Made by a program: the position numbers and the translations under genes
Assembly (NCBI RefSeq): GCF_003349955.1
Contig: NZ_QLKQ01000015.1
Location: 34,514-98,513, forward strand
Direction: 5' to 3'
Source: Azospirillum brasilense
Lineage (GTDB): Bacteria > Pseudomonadota > Alphaproteobacteria > Azospirillales > Azospirillaceae
Length of the DNA: 64,000 bases
The notes under the pieces: generated by a model
Told to the model about the DNA's origin: nothing
The model's database searches: none
Seen by the model: only the letters and a program-made list of their open reading frames with translations
Shown: positions 29,495 through 36,918 of the stretch, piece by piece
Layout of the letters: the number at the start of each line of letters is the position of its first letter
Numbering within the stretch: position 1 is the first letter of the stretch

Positions 29495-29949
29495 AATCCT
29501 CCTTCGGGCAGTTCCGCCATCCGTTTGGATGACCCCCACATTCCAATCACTTCTCCTCCTAAGATGTTTTCGGCTGTGGCCGCCGGGGAACAAGCCTCTT
29601 CCCACCGCGTTATGAAATCAACGTCACCACGAACGGGAGCAACACCGAAGCGCATCAACGCTTTGGAGTTGCCCAGGCTGGAGAGCGGGAGACCGTTGAT
29701 GACGACGAACTGCTCGATGTGCTGCGCCGGACCGATGCCCGGACACTGCTAGGCAGCACCACCGGAATCCACCCAACCGACACTGAATCACGGGACCGGC
29801 GCGGCCATACGGCCGGCGCCGGAAGAGACCACGCGTCGACACGGCGATCATCGCCCACCGAACCCTCGGGAACCGAACTCGGGACCGGGGCGCCGTCACC
29901 ACCGACCGGCAGCCCCGCCGAATGAAGAGAAGCTGGAGGAAGAGCGACA
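29495..29949 (+). other. 455-bp non-coding stretch holding the sigma-factor promoter
   Basis: No gene with a credible start is seen. One frame is open from 29563 to 29925 but has no proper start codon or ribosome site and low-complexity Thr/Ser/Arg content. The stretch contains the EcfG-type promoter at 29587-29611, which would give a 5' leader of about 330 bases for the sigma-factor gene. GGAG at 29935-29938 supplies its ribosome site. Confidence 0.6.
29587..29611 (+). promoter_or_regulatory. EcfG-type (general stress response) promoter
   Basis: GGAAC at 29587-29591, 16 bases, then CGTT at 29608-29611: an exact match to the GGAAC-N16/17-CGTT consensus for alphaproteobacterial EcfG sigma factors. 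It points toward the ECF sigma gene at 29950, so that gene may be stress-induced or autoregulated. Confidence 0.6.
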
Positions 29950-30423
29950 ATGGCGTATTGTTTCGAATCCGAACTGATCCGTTGCATGCCGAACCTGCAG
30001 CGTTATGCCTGCAAATTGACGCGCGACGTCAGTGCTGCCGAGGATCTCACCCAGGATTGTCTTGCCCGCGCCCTGTCCCGCCAGCATCGTTTCGAGCCCG
30101 GCACCAACATGCAGGCCTGGTTGACCACGATGCTGAAGAATCTGCATTTCAACAACCTCCAGCGTGAAAAGCACGTCACCAAGGTCGAACTGTGGGACGG
30201 CGCCATGTCGGTCGAGGCGTCCCAGATCGCCCGGCTGGTGTTCCGCGACGTCGACCGCGCCTTCGGCGCACTCACCCCCAGCCAGCGCAAGGTCGTGAAG
30301 CTGGTCGCCATCGAGGGCCGCCCCTATCAGGAGGCCGCGGAGAAGCTGAACGTCTCCATCGGCACCATCCGGTCCCGCCTGTGCCGGGCCCGCGAACGGC
30401 TGAACAACCTGATGGCCGCCTAA
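29950..30423 (+). CDS. ECF-type RNA polymerase sigma factor (EcfG-like)
   Basis: 157 residues with only sigma regions 2 and 4. Region 2 runs about 8-75 ('MPNLQRYACKLTRDVSAAEDLTQDCLARAL', in parts, then 'FEPGTNMQAWLTTMLKN'). Region 4 runs about 100-152, where 'AFGALTPSQRKVVKLVAIEGRPYQEAAEKL' (in parts) leads into the helix-turn-helix 'NVSIGTIRSRLCRARERL'. Directs RNA polymerase to a stress regulon. Preceded by an exact EcfG-type promoter motif, suggesting membership in or control by the general stress response. A small anti-sigma-like gene follows 333 bases later. The classical PhyR-NepR partners are not in the window, so the exact ECF group is uncertain. Confidence 0.9.
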   Translation: MAYCFESELIRCMPNLQRYACKLTRDVSAAEDLTQDCLARALSRQHRFEPGTNMQAWLTTMLKNLHFNNLQREKHVTKVELWDGAMSVEASQIARLVFRDVDRAFGALTPSQRKVVKLVAIEGRPYQEAAEKLNVSIGTIRSRLCRARERLNNLMAA

Positions 30424-30756
30424 GGGAACCGCAGGGAATGCGCCGCGGGGTATGGCAGCCGTACAACAGGTTGATTCTTCCGTCGCGTCCGGACAATCCG
30501 TCGCCGGAACAACCGAACGGAGTGGCTGTTACATCCCGCGAGCGAGACGAGCAGGGCTGCCGCGGAGTGGCTGAACATCCATGGGGAACGAACGGATAGG
30601 CTCCGCCAACCATTTGGCGGTACCGTGACCATCCCCATAAGATGAGGTAGGAAACCACTCCCGACGCCGTGCCCGCCACACTATATTGAACTCTGCGTCG
30701 CGGATCGTTTCCGTCTCGGGGGGATGGCCTCCGGAGGCGTTCCGGGATCAAAAGAT
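30424..30756 (+). other. Intergenic stretch between sigma factor and anti-sigma-like gene
   Basis: 333 bases with no supported gene. A near-match to an EcfG promoter (GGAAC at 30506-30510, 16 bases, TGTT at 30527-30530, first base of the -10 differing) could drive the small downstream gene independently. A short hairpin (ccgccaaccatttggcgg, around 30603-30620) also lies here. Confidence 0.4.
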
Positions 30757-30984
30757 ATGAAGCGTGTGACGATGAACCATATCAACGCATATCTTGACGG
30801 TGCCTTGGACGATAAGGAGCGTCAGGAGTTCGAGCAGTCCGTAGAGGACGATGCCGACGCGAAGGCCGTGGTGACCTTCCACAGAAGCCATGTGGATGAG
30901 CTCCACCGCCTTTACGATCCTGTGCTGGAAGAACCGGTGCCGGCGCGCATGCTCGAGCTTCTGAGGCAACGCCGCAAGAGCTAG
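30757..30984 (+). CDS. Small soluble anti-sigma-factor-like protein
   Basis: 75 residues. The N-terminal half ('NHINAYLDGALDDKERQEFEQSVEDDADAKAVV', in parts) matches the helical anti-sigma domain seen at the start of many alphaproteobacterial anti-sigma factors. The tail 'LYDPVLEEPVPARMLELL' resembles both the link region of those proteins and the conserved core of NepR. The membrane helix and periplasmic domain normally following are absent, so this is a minimal cytoplasmic form. Start choice: 30757 (MKRVTMN); 30724 and 30772 are alternatives. It presumably binds the ECF sigma factor encoded just upstream. It is followed by a terminator. Confidence 0.7.
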   Translation: MKRVTMNHINAYLDGALDDKERQEFEQSVEDDADAKAVVTFHRSHVDELHRLYDPVLEEPVPARMLELLRQRRKS

Positions 30985-31015
30985 CCCCCGATTCCCGCAT
31001 TTCATCGTCACATAG

Positions 31016-31049
31016 GGGCGACCGGGTGACTCGGCCGCCCGCTTTTTTT
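31016..31049 (+). terminator. Rho-independent terminator after the anti-sigma-like gene
   Basis: Stem of nine positions with one mismatch (gggcgaccg at 31016-31024; cggccgccc at 31032-31040) and a 7-base loop, followed by seven T residues at 31043-31049. It starts 32 bases after the stop codon. Confidence 0.8.
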
Positions 31050-31245
31050 GCCCGCCCTTCGGCCCGCGCGCCGGTTTTCCCGTGGGTGCGGCGGGGCCTC
31101 CCGCATTTCCACGCGGCCTCCCCCTTCGGATCAACGCTTGCCCCTTTTACAGACCAGCGGCTTTTCCCATAAACAGGAGCCGCGGAAACGGAAGCTGGGC
31201 CATGGGCGCCCGGACCGGCGGGAACGAAGAGGATGAACAGCGTCC

Positions 31246-32730
31246 ATGGCGCGCGGCAGGCCGGCACCGAACATCATTCTGGGTCCCGTCCTTTATTTCC
31301 GGGGAGAGCAGGGCGACCGTTGGTGGCTCTCCGCCCTCTTCGTGTTGGAGGGCGAGGCCGAACCCTACGATCTGCGGGTGGACGGCGTCACCCTGCCCGT
31401 TCCGCCCCGCCATCTGGCGCAATGGCGCAACCGGCACGTCTGGCGCTTCGATTTCGCCATTCCGCGCGGTGCACGCGACGTCGAGGCCGCCTATGGCTTC
31501 ACCGACGGCGCGTCGCCGGGGGACACTTGGGCGGTGACCGTGCCGGGACGCGCGTCGCCGCCGCGGATCGCCTATGTCTCCTGCAACGGTGTCGAGGACG
31601 AGGAGAAGATCGCCGGGCTGGACGCGCCGCGCAACGCCCTGTGGGGCGACCTGCGGCGGCGCCACGAGAGCGAACGCTTCCACCTGCTGCTGCAGGGCGG
31701 CGACCAGCTCTACGCCGACGCGGTGTGGCGCCAGCCGCCGCTGCTCAGCGCCTGGAAGAAGCGGACCGACGCCGCCCGCCTGGAGGAGCCGTTCACCCAC
31801 GCCATGGCCGAAGAGGCGTCGGACTTCTATTTCGACCTCTATCTTCGGGTCTGGGGCCAACCGGAAACCGCGGCGGTGACGGCGCGCATTCCCTCGGTGA
31901 TGATGTGGGACGACCACGACATCTTCGATGGCTGGGGCTCCCACCCCGACGAGGAGATGATGTCGCCGGCTTGGCGCGGCGTCTATGCGGCCGCCCGCCG
32001 CCACTTCTCGCTGTTCCAGCTGGCCGCCATGGAGGGCGCCCAACCGGAATGCGTGTGGGGCGCCCCCATGGATTCGTTCAGCCAGGGGTTCCGGCTCGGC
32101 GACGTCGGCGTTCTGGCGCTGGACATGCGCAGCGACCGCACCCCCCGCCGCGTTCTGTCGGACCGGGTGTGGGACGCCCTGCCGGAATGGCTGGAGCGCT
32201 TCAAGGGTTGCCGCCATCTGATCCTGATGTCCAGCGTGCCGCTGCTCTACCTCGACACCGGCGTGATGGAACGGGCGGTCAGCCTGTCACCCGTCCGCGT
32301 CGGGATCGAGGACGATCTGCGCGACCAGTGGCGCAGTCCGGCGCACGCCGAGGAGTGGTTGCGCCTGCTCGGCCTGCTGGCGGAATTCTCGCGGCGCACC
32401 GGGTGCCGGGTGACGTCCGTATCGGGCGAAATCCACGCGGGCGCGCGGGCCGTGCTGCGCGGCGGCGGGGTGGAAATCTGGCAGCTCATCGCGTCGGGGG
32501 TCGTCCATCCGCCGCCCGCCAAGGCCACCGCCTTTGCCCTGGAATGGCTGGCCGGCCGCAAGGAAACCCTGCCCAACGGCTCTGTCTTCGAAATGCCGGC
32601 TTTCCCTGAATCGGGCAAGCGCATCATCCGGCAACGCAACTGGCTGTCGCTGATCTTCGACGGCAAGGGGCAGATTCACGCCCGCTGGTCCGCCGAGGGC
32701 CAGCCGAACCGCTACACACAGGTGATCTGA
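31246..32730 (+). CDS. PhoD-like metallophosphatase (alkaline phosphatase D family)
   Basis: 494 residues of the PhoD-like/metallophosphoesterase group. Metal-site motifs are 'RIAYVSCNG' near residue 105, 'LLLQGGDQLYADAVW' near 145 (GGDQ motif), 'PSVMMWDDHDIFDGWGSH' near 220, and 'TSVSGEIHAGARAVL' near 395 (the histidine metal ligand). There is no obvious signal peptide; the N-terminus 'MARGRPAPNIILGPVLYFRG' starts a beta domain seen in cytoplasmic PhoD-like proteins. The substrate (a phosphodiester or phosphomonoester) is unknown. It stands alone between a terminator and the facing gene 16 bases beyond its stop. Confidence 0.87.
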   Translation: MARGRPAPNIILGPVLYFRGEQGDRWWLSALFVLEGEAEPYDLRVDGVTLPVPPRHLAQWRNRHVWRFDFAIPRGARDVEAAYGFTDGASPGDTWAVTVPGRASPPRIAYVSCNGVEDEEKIAGLDAPRNALWGDLRRRHESERFHLLLQGGDQLYADAVWRQPPLLSAWKKRTDAARLEEPFTHAMAEEASDFYFDLYLRVWGQPETAAVTARIPSVMMWDDHDIFDGWGSHPDEEMMSPAWRGVYAAARRHFSLFQLAAMEGAQPECVWGAPMDSFSQGFRLGDVGVLALDMRSDRTPRRVLSDRVWDALPEWLERFKGCRHLILMSSVPLLYLDTGVMERAVSLSPVRVGIEDDLRDQWRSPAHAEEWLRLLGLLAEFSRRTGCRVTSVSGEIHAGARAVLRGGGVEIWQLIASGVVHPPPAKATAFALEWLAGRKETLPNGSVFEMPAFPESGKRIIRQRNWLSLIFDGKGQIHARWSAEGQPNRYTQVI

Positions 32731-32746
32731 GCGAAGCCGGACCGGA

Positions 32747-33142
32747 TCACTCCGACGGCGGTGACCGGCGGCGGTTGCGCAGATTGAGCGCGTTGAGGAA
32801 GCTGGTGGCCTGCGCCGGCGTGGCCGGGCCGCCCCCCGGCGCCTTGGCCGAGGTCGCCAGGAAACCGCCGACACGGGCGCGCAGCTCGACCGAATCGTGG
32901 GCGGCCTGATCGGCGGTCTCCGCCACCTGACGGCGCACGTCGGCGTCGAGCGTGTTGAAGGCGCGGGTGGCGAATTCGAAGGCCGGCTGGGACTTGGTGG
33001 CGATCACCTGCCGCAGCGCCTTGGAAACCAGAACCGTGTCCAGCCCGCCGGGGCCGTCCACCCCGTCCAGGACGTCAGCCAGGATGCCGATGGCCTGCAG
33101 GGTCTGGTTGTCATCGAGCGAGATGGGCTCCAGGCCGTCCAT
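32747..33142 (-). CDS. Hypothetical small helical protein
   Basis: 131 residues, not recognised. Predicted mainly helical, acidic in the first half ('MDGLEPISLDDNQTLQAIGILADVLDGVDG' in parts) with a proline-alanine-rich region before a basic tail 'LNLRNRRRSPPSE'. No membrane helix, signal peptide or cysteines. ATG at 33142 was chosen because GGAAG lies 8 bases upstream; a GTG three codons earlier is possible. Normal high-G+C codon use suggests a resident gene. It faces the PhoD-like gene across 16 bases and is followed upstream by an EamA exporter on the same strand. Confidence 0.65.
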   Translation of the reverse strand: MDGLEPISLDDNQTLQAIGILADVLDGVDGPGGLDTVLVSKALRQVIATKSQPAFEFATRAFNTLDADVRRQVAETADQAAHDSVELRARVGGFLATSAKAPGGGPATPAQATSFLNALNLRNRRRSPPSE

Positions 33143-33259
33143 GACACTCACTTCCGATGTGGTTTGCCGAAGCGTGGTTGAACCGGCGGACGCCGCCGGA
33201 CATGTTGCCGGTGCGGGGAAGCATAGTCGGACCGCCCCGCCGAGGCAATGCGCACGGCG

Positions 33260-34171
33260 TCAGACCGTACGCTTGGCACTCCGGTTCACCAGGGCGACCC
33301 CGGCCACCGCCAGCGCCATGCCGGACAGGGCCAACAGCCCCAGCCGCTCCCCGAACATCGCCCAGGCGATCACCGCGGTCACCGGCGGGACCAGATAGAA
33401 CAGGCTCGCCACGCGCGCCGCGGCACCGCGCCGGATCAACAGGAACAGCAGGAAGATCGCTCCCACCGACAGCACGAAGCTGAGCCACAGCAGGGCGAAG
33501 ACGAATTCGCCGGTCCAATTGATGCGCATGGTCTCGAACAGCGGGGCGAGCACCGCCAGCACCGCCGCGGTCGCGGCGTACTGGATCGCGGCGCCGCTGC
33601 GCAGGTCCATCGCCGTGCCGTGGCGCTTCTGGTAGAGCGTGCCGAAGGTGATGCCCAGCAGGGCGGCCAGCGCCAGCCCGATGCCCAGCACGTCGGTCGA
33701 GTCGAAGTGCAGCTTCTCGCCCACCACCAGCCCGACTCCGGCCAGCCCCATCAGGAACCCCACCCATTGCCGTCCGCTCACCCGCTCGCCCAGCAGCGGG
33801 CCGGAGAGGGCGGCGGTCAGCAGCGGCTGGATGCCGACGATCAGCGCGGTCACCCCCGCCGGCATCCCCTTCGCGATGGCGCAGAACACGCCGGTCAGGT
33901 AGACGCCGTGCACCAGCAGCCCGGCCAGCGCGATCCGCCCGGCCTCGGCCCAGCTCTTCGGCCAGGGCGCGCCGGTGACCAGGGCGACAATGCCGAGGAT
34001 CACGGCGACCAGCCCCAGCCGGACCAGCAGGAAGGTGAGCGGCTCCGCGTAGGGAAGGCCGTACTTGGCGCCGATGAACCCGGTGCTCCACAGCAGGACG
34101 AAGACGCCCGGCATCAGGCGCACCCAATCGGGCCGCCCGCCCGTGGCGGCGGTGGTCGCTTGCACGGTCAT
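33260..34171 (-). CDS. EamA/DMT-family membrane exporter
   Basis: 303 residues with ten predicted membrane helices in two EamA repeats ('VLLWSTGFIGAKYGLPYAEP' near the N-terminus; 'LVPPVTAVIAWAMFGERLG' near the C-terminus, both typical). The family exports amino acids or other small metabolites. The start at 34171 was picked because the membrane protein begins right after 'MTVQATTAATGG'; a longer frame adds 30 arginine-rich residues with no similarity. It begins 16 bases beyond the antiporter stop on the same strand, so the two may share a transcript. Substrate unknown. Confidence 0.9.
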   Translation of the reverse strand: MTVQATTAATGGRPDWVRLMPGVFVLLWSTGFIGAKYGLPYAEPLTFLLVRLGLVAVILGIVALVTGAPWPKSWAEAGRIALAGLLVHGVYLTGVFCAIAKGMPAGVTALIVGIQPLLTAALSGPLLGERVSGRQWVGFLMGLAGVGLVVGEKLHFDSTDVLGIGLALAALLGITFGTLYQKRHGTAMDLRSGAAIQYAATAAVLAVLAPLFETMRINWTGEFVFALLWLSFVLSVGAIFLLFLLIRRGAAARVASLFYLVPPVTAVIAWAMFGERLGLLALSGMALAVAGVALVNRSAKRTV

Positions 34172-34187
34172 CGTCTCTCGTCGTCTC

Positions 34188-36773
34188 CTATCCCCGTGCC
34201 TGCGCGCTTTCGGCGGCGGGGGCCTCGACCACCGCGGGCGCCTCCGCCACCGGTGTCGCAACCTCCTGAGCGGCCTCGGCCGGCTTCGGCGGCGGGTTGC
34301 GCCGCGCCTCGGCCACCGACTGGAGATGGGCGCGCAGGCTTGCGTCCTTCTTCACCAGCCGATGGAAGTCTCTCACATCCAGGACCAGCAGTTGGCAATA
34401 GCCCATCGCGCGCACATCGGCGTTGCGCCGCTGGCGGGTCAGCAGGGCCATCTCGCCGAACACCTCGCCGGTGCCCAGTTGGACCGGCTCGTCCAGCCCC
34501 GGAACCAGCACCTCGACGGCGCCGGACGCGATGAAGAACATGGCGTCGCCGCGCTCGCCGCGCCGGACGATGGTCTCCCCGGGCAGGACCAGCCGCGGCT
34601 TCAACAGGGTGGCGATGCCGCGCAGGCGGTCGCCCTCCAGCCCCTCGAACAGCGGCACCCGCCCGACGAGGTCCATCAGATCCAGCCGCAGATCGAGCTT
34701 CGGCAGGGCGTCGAGCGCGCGGCGGCGGTCGTCCAGATCGCGTTGCAGGTCGCTCAGGATCTCCTGGCTGATGATCGATTCGGCGAAGAGCGCCCGGTAA
34801 TCCGCCTCCTCCAGCCGTAGGGCGGCGCGGCTGACGTAGCGGCTCTGCAGGATCAGCGCGTAGTCGGGGTATTGCAGCTTCAGCGCCGCCAGGGCCTGCT
34901 CGACCATGGCGAGGCGCACCGTCAGGATGCCTTCCAGCTCGCAGGCGACGTCGGTGCCCAGCACCTGCCCGACCTTGTCGTTGATGAACTCCAGCAGCTC
35001 GCGCTGCACGGTGCGCACGCCCAGAAGGATCTCGAAGCGGAAGGCGAGCCGGCGCGCCAGCGGCGCGTGGATGCCCAGCCGGCGGTGCAGCAGGCTGGCC
35101 ACCCGCATCCAGGGCGTGAAGGAGATGAAGGGCTCCTCGAAGGCGCGGTAGCCGGCGCGCCCCTGGGCCTTCACCGCGTCGAGCAGGCGGCCCGTCCGGC
35201 GGTTCAGCAGCTCCGCCACCCCGCGCGACAGGATGCCCTCGCGGAAATGCTCGTAGTAGCGCTCCTCCTCGCGGTTCACCAGGATGACGAGGCCGATGGT
35301 CACGCGGTCCTCGTTGCTCAGCGGCGCCTCGGTCGACCGCTCCCGGACGATGGCGTCGAGCCGGTCGCCGTATTGCGACACGATGGAGCCGACGGCCTGC
35401 TCGTCCACCTCGTAGCGATGAGCCAGCCCCTCCACCCGCTCGCGCACGCCGGTCAGCGACAAAGCGAGCGCGCGGTTGCGCATGGCGTGCTCGACCGGCG
35501 ACAGCTTGTTGAGGCCCAGCAGGTTGATGACGGCGCGCAGCGTCGTGCCGTTGATGAACAGCGTGTAGAAGACGAAGCCGGTGACCAGCACGGCGACGAA
35601 GCCCTGGACCCGGTCGGGCACACGCCCGTTCTCCGTGACGGCCAGGGCCAGCGTCAGCGACACCGCGCCGCGCAGGCCGCCCCACAGCATCACCGCCTTG
35701 TAGGCGTGGCTGACCCGCTGGGCCAGACCGGCGCCGGACAGCAGCGGCAGCAGGCCGAACAGCACCAGCGCCCGCGACACCGTGGCCGCCCCGACCACGA
35801 CCAGCACCAGCCCGACGTCGCTCCAGCCGATGCCGCCGAGCAGGCGCGGCACCAGCAGCGCCGTCATCAGGAAGATCAGCGAGTTCGCCCAGAAGCCGAG
35901 CTGTTTCCACACATGCTCCAGCGCCCCCCAGGTGGCCGGGGAGATGCGCGTGCGCCCGATCGAGCCGACGACCAGCGCCGCCGTGACCACCGCCACGACC
36001 CCCGACGCGCCGACGTAATGCTCCGCCAGCACATAGCTGAGATAGGCGAGCGCCACGGTCAGCGTGATTTCGGCCATCGGCTGGTCGCGCACCGGCTCGA
36101 CGATCATGCAGACCACGCGCCCGCAGACATAGCCGGTCGCCACGCCGCCGGCGAAGTCGCGCAGGAACTCCATCGCCGCTTCGGTCGCCCCGCCATGGGC
36201 GTTGCGGGTGAGCATGCCGAGCAGCAGCGTGAACAGCGCGATGGCCGCGGCGTCGTTCAGCAGGCTTTCGCCCTCGACCAGCATGGTCAGGCGGCGCGGC
36301 GCGCCGAGGTCGCGGAAGATGCTGACGACCGCCGCCGGGTCGGTGGTGGCGACGATCGCCCCCAGCAGCAGGCAGGCGATCAGCCCCATCGAGGTGAAGA
36401 GGTTGAGCGCGTAGCCGACGGCGAAGGTGCAGACGAACACCGCCACCACCGCCATCAGCAGGATCGGCCAAACATCGTCGAGCAGCCGCCGCACGTCCAC
36501 CGCCAGCGCCGTTTCGAACAGCAGCACCGGCAGGAAGATGTAGATCAGCACCTCGGACGAGATGTCCATCTCGGCCAGGGAATTCAGGAAGTCGTGGAAG
36601 GGGCCGGTGCCGCCCTGCCCGGCAAAGGTCTGGATCGCCAGCCCCAGCGCCACGCCCACGGCGGCCAGAAGCACCGTGTAGGGAACCCGCAGCCGGGACG
36701 CCAATGGCGGCAGCAGACTGACCAGCGCCAGGAGGCCGGAAACCGCGAGGACATAGATGACGATGACGTGCAT
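34188..36773 (-). CDS. CPA1 Na+(K+)/H+ antiporter with C-terminal cyclic-nucleotide-binding domain
   Basis: 861 residues. The first ~430 residues form a CPA1 exchanger with about twelve helices; 'LLGAIVATTDPAAVVSIFRDLGAP' contains the ion-binding Asp and 'VEGESLLNDAAAIALF' is the family motif near residue 165. A long helical cytoplasmic part follows, then a cyclic-nucleotide-binding fold at about 690-810 ('LPGETIVRRGERGDAMFFIASG', 'LGTGEVFGEMALL', 'RRNADVRA'). The tail is Pro-Ala-rich. This layout resembles plant SOS1 and some bacterial NhaP proteins. It exchanges sodium or potassium for protons, probably under salt or pH stress; gating by cAMP or cGMP is inferred from the domain. Confidence 0.92.
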   Translation of the reverse strand: MHVIVIYVLAVSGLLALVSLLPPLASRLRVPYTVLLAAVGVALGLAIQTFAGQGGTGPFHDFLNSLAEMDISSEVLIYIFLPVLLFETALAVDVRRLLDDVWPILLMAVVAVFVCTFAVGYALNLFTSMGLIACLLLGAIVATTDPAAVVSIFRDLGAPRRLTMLVEGESLLNDAAAIALFTLLLGMLTRNAHGGATEAAMEFLRDFAGGVATGYVCGRVVCMIVEPVRDQPMAEITLTVALAYLSYVLAEHYVGASGVVAVVTAALVVGSIGRTRISPATWGALEHVWKQLGFWANSLIFLMTALLVPRLLGGIGWSDVGLVLVVVGAATVSRALVLFGLLPLLSGAGLAQRVSHAYKAVMLWGGLRGAVSLTLALAVTENGRVPDRVQGFVAVLVTGFVFYTLFINGTTLRAVINLLGLNKLSPVEHAMRNRALALSLTGVRERVEGLAHRYEVDEQAVGSIVSQYGDRLDAIVRERSTEAPLSNEDRVTIGLVILVNREEERYYEHFREGILSRGVAELLNRRTGRLLDAVKAQGRAGYRAFEEPFISFTPWMRVASLLHRRLGIHAPLARRLAFRFEILLGVRTVQRELLEFINDKVGQVLGTDVACELEGILTVRLAMVEQALAALKLQYPDYALILQSRYVSRAALRLEEADYRALFAESIISQEILSDLQRDLDDRRRALDALPKLDLRLDLMDLVGRVPLFEGLEGDRLRGIATLLKPRLVLPGETIVRRGERGDAMFFIASGAVEVLVPGLDEPVQLGTGEVFGEMALLTRQRRNADVRAMGYCQLLVLDVRDFHRLVKKDASLRAHLQSVAEARRNPPPKPAEAAQEVATPVAEAPAVVEAPAAESAQARG

Positions 36774-36859
36774 GGGGCTGCCTTGCCGGATGAGGCACGG
36801 GCCGCACGGTATCGCCCGATTGGGGCGGGAGCAAGGTCAGGATAAGGGACAAAGCTGTT

Positions 36860-36883
36860 CCGTACGTGTGACCGGACGTACGG
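36860..36883. other. Perfect 8-base inverted repeat between kinase and antiporter genes
   Basis: ccgtacgt (36860-36867) and acgtacgg (36876-36883) flank an 8-base spacer, with further CGTACGG copies at 36900-36915. It lies downstream of the ChvG-like kinase stop and upstream of the antiporter start (both minus strand). It could be a terminator stem without a T run, or an operator for the antiporter. Confidence 0.3.
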
Positions 36884-36918
36884 TCCGGCCACACGGGTAC
36901 GGAGAGGAACGTACGGGC

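Noticed and set aside
29563..29925. Open frame between the RimK-like and sigma genes
   Set aside because: No in-frame start with a ribosome site and low-complexity Thr/Ser/Arg content; it overlaps the EcfG promoter.
30757..30984. Calling the small anti-sigma-like gene NepR
   Set aside because: Only the tail is NepR-like; the N-terminal half matches classical anti-sigma domains, and no phyR gene lies next to it.
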